Source: Candidatus Saccharibacteria bacterium UBA2866
GTDB taxonomy: Bacteria; Patescibacteriota; Saccharimonadia; Saccharimonadales; Saccharimonadaceae
Direction of reading: 5' to 3'
Length of the DNA stretch: 15,273 bases
Assembly (NCBI GenBank): GCA_002350545.1
Contig: DEEY01000020.1
Coordinates: 9,619 to 24,891, forward strand
Shown: in pieces, positions 1-4,841 of the stretch
Layout of the letters: the number at the start of each line of letters is the position of its first letter
How positions within the stretch are numbered: the first letter of the stretch is position 1
Translations under genes and position numbers: made by a program
The notes under the pieces: generated by a model
Databases searched by the model: none
What the model was told of the DNA's origin: nothing
The model's input: the letters and a program-made list of their open reading frames with translations, nothing else

Positions 1-351
1 GGCATGATTGAGAAAGCAGAAAAGGCAACTGAAAACTGTACTGGTATTACAGTGGGGTTCTGCTTTAACTACGGTGGAGAAGTGGAAATTGCCGATGCGG
101 CTACCATTGCCGCCAGTGAAGGCAAAATTACACCCGAAACAATTCGTAAACACTTGTATCATCCGGAAATTCCAGATGTGGATATGGTGGTGCGAACCTC
201 GGGTGAAGAACGCATCTCTGGGTTTATGCTATGGCGAGCTTCTTATGCTGAGTTTATGTTTATCGAAAAATACTTTCCGGAGATGAAGGGTGAGGATATT
301 GAAGACATCATTAAGGAATATGAATCTCGTTCGCGTAGATTTGGAAAATAA
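1..351 (+). CDS. uppS: Undecaprenyl (isoprenyl) diphosphate synthase, 3' part
   Basis: This is the C-terminal part of a cis-prenyltransferase, which condenses isopentenyl diphosphates to make the polyprenyl carrier lipid for peptidoglycan. The reading frame is open to the window edge (GGC before the first ATG), so the true start lies upstream and the ATG at base 4 is internal. Visible family features are the NYGG segment near residue 24, and RTSGEERISGF followed by LW and YAE. In known UppS proteins the two arginines and the glutamate of that block bind the isopentenyl diphosphate. The protein ends with the usual SRxRRFG tail. The stop TAA (349-351) lies just before the rseP promoter. The order uppS then rseP is common in bacteria, but cdsA and dxr, which often sit between them, are absent. 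Confidence 0.93.
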   Translation, partial: GMIEKAEKATENCTGITVGFCFNYGGEVEIADAATIAASEGKITPETIRKHLYHPEIPDVDMVVRTSGEERISGFMLWRASYAEFMFIEKYFPEMKGEDIEDIIKEYESRSRRFGK

Positions 352-360
352 TGTTATAAT
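352..360 (+). promoter_or_regulatory. Extended -10 promoter of rseP, leaderless
   Basis: TATAAT at 355-360 is preceded by TG at 352-353, giving the extended -10 form TGnTATAAT. Only 7 nt separate the box from the ATG at 368, so transcription should start at or next to the start codon. No convincing -35 and no Shine-Dalgarno sequence is visible. Confidence 0.7.
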
Positions 361-367
361 ATAGGTT

Positions 368-1621
368 ATGGATATATTTTTAGGTGTTATTATTGGGCTT
401 GTTGTATTAATGTTTTTGGTAACTGCACACGAATTTGGCCACTTTTTAATGGCGAGAAAAAATGGCGTGAATGTGGTAGAATTTGGAATTTGCTTTCCAC
501 CGAGAGCAATCGCTTGGATTAAAGATCAGAAAACCGGTAAGTGGCGGAGACTACCACGGAAGGAATGGGACAAGGAGAGGGTTTCAAAGGTGGTTTATTC
601 TGACGGCGACAAAAAACTAGCCCAAAAGGGCATGGTGTTTAGTTTAAACTGGCTACCGATTGGTGGTTTTTGCCAGATGGATGGAGAGTCTGACGCAGAT
701 ACCAGAAAAGGGACTTTTGGGGCTGCTAGTTACTGGAGTAAAACTAAAATTTTGTTTGGTGGGGTAGCGGCAAACTGGTTAGTGGCATTTATTATTTTTA
801 CGATTCTGGCATGGACAGGGATGCCGACATTCCTAGAAGGGCAGTTTACAGTGGGGGCGGATACGAGAGTGGAGCGCGAACCGGTACAAATTACTTCGGT
901 GGCGGAAGATTCACCGGCGGAAAAAGCCGATATTCAAGCAAATGACAAGATTTTAGCGATTGATGGAACTGAGGTGTGGAGCTCAGACGATATTTCAGAA
1001 GCAAATAAAGCGCATGCTGGAAGTGAAGTGACCTACAAAATAGCACGTGGAGAAAATGATGCTGAAATAATTGAAACTGATGTGAAATTAAACCCAGAAG
1101 ATGCGGAATACCTGCTCGGAGTGACAATGAGCTCTTCGCAAGCATTATCTTATTCAACTTGGTCAGCGCCAATTGTGGGAGCGGGACTGACCTTGCAACT
1201 AACCGGTGAAACATTTCGTGGAGTCGGGGTGCTACTATGGGATTTGATTTCGGGCATTGGGTCGCAGTTTAGTTTTGACGCTGGAGTGCGTGAAAGTGGA
1301 CAGGCTGCAATTTCAGAAGCTGGCGAATCGGTGTCTGGGCCAGTAGGAATTATTGGCGTATTATTCCCAGCCTTTACTTCGGCGGGGCCAGCTAATTTGG
1401 CATTCTTGGCAGCACTTATTTCAGTTTCTTTGGCATGTATGAATGTTTTGCCAATTCCGGCATTAGACGGAGGAAGGTGGCTCCTGATTACAATTTACAA
1501 GCTGAGAAAAAAGAAGCTAACTAAGGAAGTGGAAGAAAAAATCGTATCTAGAGCGATGATTGCACTTCTTGCTTTGATTGCAATTGTAACAGTACTCGAT
1601 ATAGTAAGGATTGCGAGTTAA
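368..1621 (+). CDS. rseP: Site-2 intramembrane zinc metalloprotease RseP (M50B family)
   Basis: A 417-residue membrane protease that cuts substrates such as anti-sigma factors or signal-peptide remnants within the membrane. The zinc motif HEFGH is at residues 21-25 in the first membrane helix. A second membrane segment lies around 130-150. A single PDZ-like domain spans about 173-240 (SVAEDSPAEKADIQANDKI). The LDGG motif supplying the third zinc ligand (D367) lies in PIPALDGG, followed by a final helix near 395-413. Between the GFPPR-like block and the NWLPIGGF block there are about 40 charged residues (50-90), longer than in E. coli RseP as I recall it. These could be a cytosolic loop typical of this lineage. 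The substrate cannot be told from this window. The stop overlaps the start of the next gene by one base (TAATG). Confidence 0.93.
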   Translation: MDIFLGVIIGLVVLMFLVTAHEFGHFLMARKNGVNVVEFGICFPPRAIAWIKDQKTGKWRRLPRKEWDKERVSKVVYSDGDKKLAQKGMVFSLNWLPIGGFCQMDGESDADTRKGTFGAASYWSKTKILFGGVAANWLVAFIIFTILAWTGMPTFLEGQFTVGADTRVEREPVQITSVAEDSPAEKADIQANDKILAIDGTEVWSSDDISEANKAHAGSEVTYKIARGENDAEIIETDVKLNPEDAEYLLGVTMSSSQALSYSTWSAPIVGAGLTLQLTGETFRGVGVLLWDLISGIGSQFSFDAGVRESGQAAISEAGESVSGPVGIIGVLFPAFTSAGPANLAFLAALISVSLACMNVLPIPALDGGRWLLITIYKLRKKKLTKEVEEKIVSRAMIALLALIAIVTVLDIVRIAS

Positions 1622-2403
1622 TGAAAGAAAAAGCCGTCAAGGAGGCGCCTCGGGATTTGCCGAAAAAACAGGGGTGGAAAGTAGTTTTTGAGATTGTTTT
1701 GCTTTTGTTTTGGGTGATGAGTGCGGTGATTGCTTCGCAGTTTGTAGTAGGATACTTAATGGCTCTATTTTTAGGCTCAGGGGCGTTTGACAAACCAGTC
1801 GTGACGGCAATTTATTCAGCGATTTCTTATGTTTTATCGATGATACTAGTGATTTACGTGCCAGCCAAGATATCAAAAAAATATAGGGTAGCTAGTCGGG
1901 AAGAGTTAGGGCTGAGAGGCTGGCCGACTTGGACGGATATCGGACTAGCTCCAATAGGCTTTGTAGTTTATCTATTACTAGCGGCCGGATTAGTGGCGAT
2001 TTTTAGTCAGTTTTCTTGGTTTGATGCAAATGAGGCACAAGATGTTGGGTTTAATACTTTTATCTTCGGGTTTGACCGTCTACTGGCGTTTTTTACATTG
2101 GTAGTAGTGGCGCCAATAGCGGAAGAGGTGATTTTCCGAGGGTGGTTGTATGGCAAAATCCGTAGTAAGCTGTCAAAGGAAGTGGGGCACCTAACTGCGG
2201 CAATAGTTGCCTCTCTACTAGTTTCGTTGGCGTTTGGAGCAATTCATATGCAATGGAATGTGGGGGTAAATGTTTTTGCGATGTCTTTAGTGGCCTGCGC
2301 ATTACGCGAAATAACAGGAACGATTTATGCGGGAATTATGTTGCATATGCTAAAAAACGGGGTGGCTTTTTATCTGTTATATGTAACCGGAATGGGGCTT
2401 TAA
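1621..2403 (+). CDS. CPBP family intramembrane metalloprotease (Rce1/CAAX-like)
   Basis: A 260-residue polytopic membrane protein of the CPBP (CAAX protease and bacteriocin-processing) family. The three family motifs are intact: EEVIFR (E168, E169, R173), FGAIH (H209) and HMLKN (H242, N246), which together form the glutamate/histidine metal site of Rce1-type proteases. About seven or eight hydrophobic segments are visible, starting near residue 22 after a basic N-terminus. The start overlaps the rseP stop (TAATG), and AAGGA lies 10 nt upstream (1606-1610), so it is probably translated by coupling within the uppS-rseP transcript. In bacteria such proteins are linked to bacteriocin self-immunity, peptide maturation or membrane-anchored scaffolding. 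The substrate here is unknown. No terminator is evident between its stop and the greA promoter. Confidence 0.88.
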   Translation: MKEKAVKEAPRDLPKKQGWKVVFEIVLLLFWVMSAVIASQFVVGYLMALFLGSGAFDKPVVTAIYSAISYVLSMILVIYVPAKISKKYRVASREELGLRGWPTWTDIGLAPIGFVVYLLLAAGLVAIFSQFSWFDANEAQDVGFNTFIFGFDRLLAFFTLVVVAPIAEEVIFRGWLYGKIRSKLSKEVGHLTAAIVASLLVSLAFGAIHMQWNVGVNVFAMSLVACALREITGTIYAGIMLHMLKNGVAFYLLYVTGMGL

Positions 2404-2410
2404 AAGACTA

Positions 2411-2458
2411 TTGACTTGTGCTTAGTTTTCGTGTAAACTAGGTTAGGTAAAAACGGAG
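2411..2458 (+). promoter_or_regulatory. Sigma70-type promoter and Shine-Dalgarno of greA
   Basis: TTGACT (2411-2416) and TAAACT (2434-2439) are separated by exactly 17 nt, a good -35/-10 pair. The predicted start near 2446 leaves a leader of about 20 nt containing GGAG (2455-2458), 7 nt before the ATG. This is the only unit in the window with both a clear -35 and a conventional leader with SD. Confidence 0.75.
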
Positions 2459-2465
2459 TTTAACT

Positions 2466-2912
2466 ATGATTAAGAAAAGTATTAGCTTAACCTCTGAAGG
2501 TAAAAAAGAACTAGAAGCAGAACTTGCTAGCTTGATTGCTGAACGACCAAAAATCGCGGAACGGATTGCAACAGCGCGATCGTTTGGGGATTTGTCAGAA
2601 AATGAAGAATACAGCTCAGCGCGTAACGAACAAAAAGTGGCTGAAGGTCGGATTTTGGAAATTCAAGATATTTTGAAGAATGCAAAGGTAATTCGGGGTG
2701 GCAAAAAGACCAAGGTTGACCTAGGGGCCTGTGTTTCTTTGAGTATGGGTGGCAAGAAGGTGGAATACACACTAGTTGGGCCGACTGAGGCTAATCCACT
2801 AGAGGGGAAGATATCGAATGAATCACCAATCGGCAAAGCGTTACTGGGGCATAAAGCAGGTGAGTCTTTTGATTTTAATGGTAAGAAAGTAAAAATCCTA
2901 GAAATAAAGTAG
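2466..2912 (+). CDS. greA: Transcription elongation factor GreA
   Basis: A 148-residue Gre factor, slightly shorter than the roughly 158 residues of E. coli GreA. It enters the secondary channel of RNA polymerase and stimulates cleavage of backtracked transcripts. The N-terminal coiled coil covers about residues 8-75. Its tip holds GDLSENEEY, with the acidic pair D42 and E45 that position the catalytic magnesium. The C-terminal FKBP-like globular domain runs from about 82 to the end (VEYTLVGPTEAN, then SPIGKALLGHKAGE), with the expected family pattern. The start is supported by GGAG 7 nt upstream and by the promoter at 2411-2439. The stop TAG at 2910-2912 directly abuts the long hairpin that probably terminates its transcript. 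Confidence 0.95.
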   Translation: MIKKSISLTSEGKKELEAELASLIAERPKIAERIATARSFGDLSENEEYSSARNEQKVAEGRILEIQDILKNAKVIRGGKKTKVDLGACVSLSMGGKKVEYTLVGPTEANPLEGKISNESPIGKALLGHKAGESFDFNGKKVKILEIK

Positions 2913-3020
2913 TAAAAAGCACCTCCTCGGACACGGGTCGCTCGCGCCCGTCTTCACGGGGCGAGCGCCCTAATTCTCGGTAGCAACCTCCGAAATGTCC
3001 TCGGAGGTGCTTTTTCACTA
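2910..3020 (+). terminator. greA terminator with a nested palindromic module in its loop (element A)
   Basis: The outer arms AAAAAGCACCTCC (2914-2926) and GGAGGTGCTTTTT (3003-3015) pair perfectly and end in five T on either strand, as in a bidirectional intrinsic terminator. The 76 nt between them hold a TC/TC internal loop closed by GGAC (2929-2932) and GTCC (2997-3000), and a strong GC hairpin at 2935-2970. That hairpin pairs CGCTCGC with GCGAGCG and CCCGT with ACGGG, has loop CTTC, and bulges one G at 2946. An alternative local stem pairs ACCTCCGA (2986-2993) with TCGGAGGT (3001-3008), competing with the left outer arm. The module resembles the elements at 4743-4819, 5345-5435 and 15201 to the window end. 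Confidence 0.8.
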
Positions 3021-3026
3021 CTTTTA

Positions 3027-3035
3027 TGATATAAT
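3027..3035 (+). promoter_or_regulatory. Extended -10 promoter of lysS, leaderless
   Basis: TGATATAAT places TATAAT at 3030-3035, 6 nt before the lysS ATG at 3042. The gap leaves no room for a Shine-Dalgarno sequence. The preceding hairpin (2910-3020) therefore lies upstream of this transcript and is unlikely to be its leader. Confidence 0.72.
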
Positions 3036-3041
3036 CATCCC

Positions 3042-4517
3042 ATGATACTTGATGACTATAGAAACGAAAGACTTAGAAAACTAGAGGAAATTCGCGCAAA
3101 AGGCGTAGATGCTTATCCGTCTAAATCGGAACGAAATACGCTGATTTCGGATGTCGTGACACATTTTGATGAAAAGAAAGGCCAGGAGGTCTGTATCGCC
3201 GGACGAATTGTGGCAATTAGGTCATTTGGAAAGTTGGTATTTTTGAAAGTACGGGATTATACCGGTGAAGTGCAAATCTTCATGAAGGCCGGGAATGAAT
3301 GTCCGGAAGGTTTATTTGGCGCGAAAGAAATAAAGCTTCTCGATGTCGGTGATTTTATTGAAGCTAAAGGAATCGTTGATAAATCTCAAACGGGTGAAAT
3401 TTCAGTATTTACTGACTACGTTCGATTACTTACCAAATCACTTCGGCCATTGCCGGAAAAATTCACTAATAAGGAAGAACGATATCGCCGGCGTTATGTA
3501 GATATGAACGTAAACCCGGAAGTGCGCGAAAGGTTAGTGCGACGTTCAAAATTCTGGCAGGCGACGCGCGATTTTATGAACCAGCACGGATTCATTGAAA
3601 TTAATATCCCGGTACTCGAGCACACAACTGGTGGCGCAGATGCAAATCCTTTTGTTACCCATATGGATGCTTTGGGTGAGGATTTTTATCTCAGAATTTC
3701 ACATGAGTTACCTTTAAAACGGTTACTTGGTGGCGGATTCGAGAAAGTATATGATATTGGACCACGATTTAGAAATGAGGGTGTTGACGATGAACATTTG
3801 CCAGAACATATTGCATTTGAAGCTTATGCTGCGTACGAAAACTATGAGGATGGTATGAAGTTTTACGAAGAAATGATGAAATACGTTGCAAAGGAAACTT
3901 GGGGAACTTTGAAATTTAATGTGGGTGGCTTTGAGATTGATTTGGACTGCGAGTGGCCGCGTTATAAATATGCAGATCTTTTGAGAGAGAAGTTTGACGT
4001 TGATGTGTTTAACCCTGACAGGGAACAGTTAATTAAGATTCTGTTAGAGAATTGGGATGCCAAAGATTTAAAGCGTGATGAGTTTGTGAAAAAACTTGAA
4101 AACACCACTACACCACATTTGATTGATAACGTGTGGAAGTTGATTCGGAAAACTTCGGCGGGACCGTATTGGGTAATTGAAGAGCCCTTGTCGCTATCGC
4201 CTTTAGCGAAGAAATCACCTGATAATCCGCTGGTAACAGAACGATTCCATCCAGTAATCGCTGGTACAGAAATGGGCAATGGATTCTCGGAACTAAACGA
4301 TCCCCTGGACCAATTAGAACGCTTCAAAGAACAGCAAGCTGCACGCGATGCGGGTGATGAAGAGGCTCAAATGATGGACATGGATTTTGTGGAAATGCTA
4401 GAATACGGCATGCCGCCAGCTTGTGGCTGGGGTAATTCAGAGCGGAACTTTTGGTTACTTGAAGGTGTACCTGGTAGGGAGGCGGTGCCGTTCCCAACGA
4501 TGCGAAAACTTGATTAA
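3042..4517 (+). CDS. lysS: Lysyl-tRNA synthetase, class II
   Basis: A 491-residue class II LysRS that charges tRNA-Lys with lysine in the cytosol. The N-terminal OB-fold anticodon-binding domain covers about 48-135 (VCIAGRIVAIRSFGKLVFLKVRD). The catalytic domain follows. Motif 1 is near 178-192 (HGFIEINIPVL) and motif 2 is at 242-252 (RFRNEGVDDEH). The lysine-specific SELNDP block lies upstream of motif 3. The motif 3 region reads MPPACGWGNSER (457-468), where bacterial LysRS normally has MPPT-GLGIGIDR. The arginine is present but the glycine spacing differs by one position. Overall length and block order match the LysRS family well, so I keep the call and flag the motif separately. The stop overlaps the convergent DUF167 stop. 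Confidence 0.93.
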   Translation: MILDDYRNERLRKLEEIRAKGVDAYPSKSERNTLISDVVTHFDEKKGQEVCIAGRIVAIRSFGKLVFLKVRDYTGEVQIFMKAGNECPEGLFGAKEIKLLDVGDFIEAKGIVDKSQTGEISVFTDYVRLLTKSLRPLPEKFTNKEERYRRRYVDMNVNPEVRERLVRRSKFWQATRDFMNQHGFIEINIPVLEHTTGGADANPFVTHMDALGEDFYLRISHELPLKRLLGGGFEKVYDIGPRFRNEGVDDEHLPEHIAFEAYAAYENYEDGMKFYEEMMKYVAKETWGTLKFNVGGFEIDLDCEWPRYKYADLLREKFDVDVFNPDREQLIKILLENWDAKDLKRDEFVKKLENTTTPHLIDNVWKLIRKTSAGPYWVIEEPLSLSPLAKKSPDNPLVTERFHPVIAGTEMGNGFSELNDPLDQLERFKEQQAARDAGDEEAQMMDMDFVEMLEYGMPPACGWGNSERNFWLLEGVPGREAVPFPTMRKLD

Positions 4518-4729
4518 AACTCAATGGTCTTAGTGCGAGATTTAGTTCCACGAGTAATTTTGATGGTGGTTTTAGGCACCTTGAAATGCTTAGAAAGTAG
4601 TTTAATTAAGGCTTCGTTAGCTTCACCATCATGTGGTTTAGCCCGAAGATAGATTGTAAGTTCGTTTTCGTCAGTTTTAATGATTCTTTCCTGCGACGAA
4701 CCCGGCTTAACAGTAACTAGATATTTCAT
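4514..4729 (-). CDS. DUF167 (YggU-like) small protein
   Basis: A 71-residue protein of the DUF167/YggU family, whose biochemical role is not settled. It shows the family signature throughout: VTVKPGSSQ at the start, YLRAKPHDGEANEALIKLLSKHF in the middle (the usual version is L-x-APP-x-DGxAN), and ITRGTKSRTKTIEF at the end, matching the usual IxxGxxSRxKxxxI. The start is ATG at 4727-4729. A TGTTATAAT promoter lies 8 nt upstream on the minus strand, so the gene is probably transcribed alone and leaderless. Its TAA stop (plus-strand TTA at 4514-4516) interlocks with the TAA of lysS, so no terminator separates the convergent genes. Confidence 0.88.
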   Translation of the reverse strand: MKYLVTVKPGSSQERIIKTDENELTIYLRAKPHDGEANEALIKLLSKHFKVPKTTIKITRGTKSRTKTIEF

Positions 4730-4737
4730 ACTCCATG

Positions 4738-4746
4738 ATTATAACA
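4738..4746 (-). promoter_or_regulatory. Extended -10 promoter of the DUF167 gene
   Basis: On the minus strand TGTTATAAT spans 4746-4738, with the hexamer at 4743-4738, and 8 nt before the ATG at 4729. The box touches the left arm of the inverted repeat at 4743-4819. No SD is recognisable. Confidence 0.65.
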
Positions 4747-4819
4747 CGAAACACCCTTTCTCGGACACACTCAAGGGCGTTCGCCCAAGCTTACGGTCCT
4801 CAAAAGGGTGTTTCGCGTT
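4743..4819. repeat. Palindromic module between divergent promoters (element B)
   Basis: Outer arms of 17 bp pair 4743-4759 with 4803-4819, with one A/C mismatch (4746/4816). Inside is a 41-nt core, 4761-4801. It starts TCGGAC and ends GTCCTC, giving GGAC/GTCC pairing flanked by a TC/TC internal loop exactly as in the element after greA. The tip is a GGGCG-TT-CGCCC hairpin (4775-4786). The core aligns with the reverse complement of 5370-5410 inside uvrB, with about 30 of 41 bases equal by hand. No clear U-run follows either arm, so it is a weaker terminator candidate than element A. Its arms abut the promoters of DUF167 and uvrB. Confidence 0.75.
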
Positions 4820-4826
4820 ATTTTGG

Positions 4827-4834
4827 TGTATAAT
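4827..4834 (+). promoter_or_regulatory. -10 promoter of uvrB, leaderless
   Basis: TATAAT at 4829-4834, directly preceded by TG, sits 7 nt before the uvrB ATG at 4842. It decides the start: upstream in-frame ATG codons such as 4680 lie in the divergent DUF167 gene and before the promoter. Confidence 0.72.
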
Positions 4835-4841
4835 AATAGAT

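Noticed and set aside
4..351. Possible complete small gene starting at the ATG at base 4
   Set aside because: The frame is open upstream and the protein is the C-terminal half of UppS, so this ATG is internal and the gene is cut by the window edge.
2910..3041. T-box or lysine riboswitch in front of lysS
   Set aside because: No T-box sequence or lysine-riboswitch core is recognisable, and the lysS promoter lies downstream of the structure, so it would not be in the lysS leader.
4680..4841. Longer uvrB starting at the ATG at 4680
   Set aside because: The extra 54 codons run through the antisense DUF167 gene, the palindromic spacer and the promoter. Normal UvrB begins at 4842.
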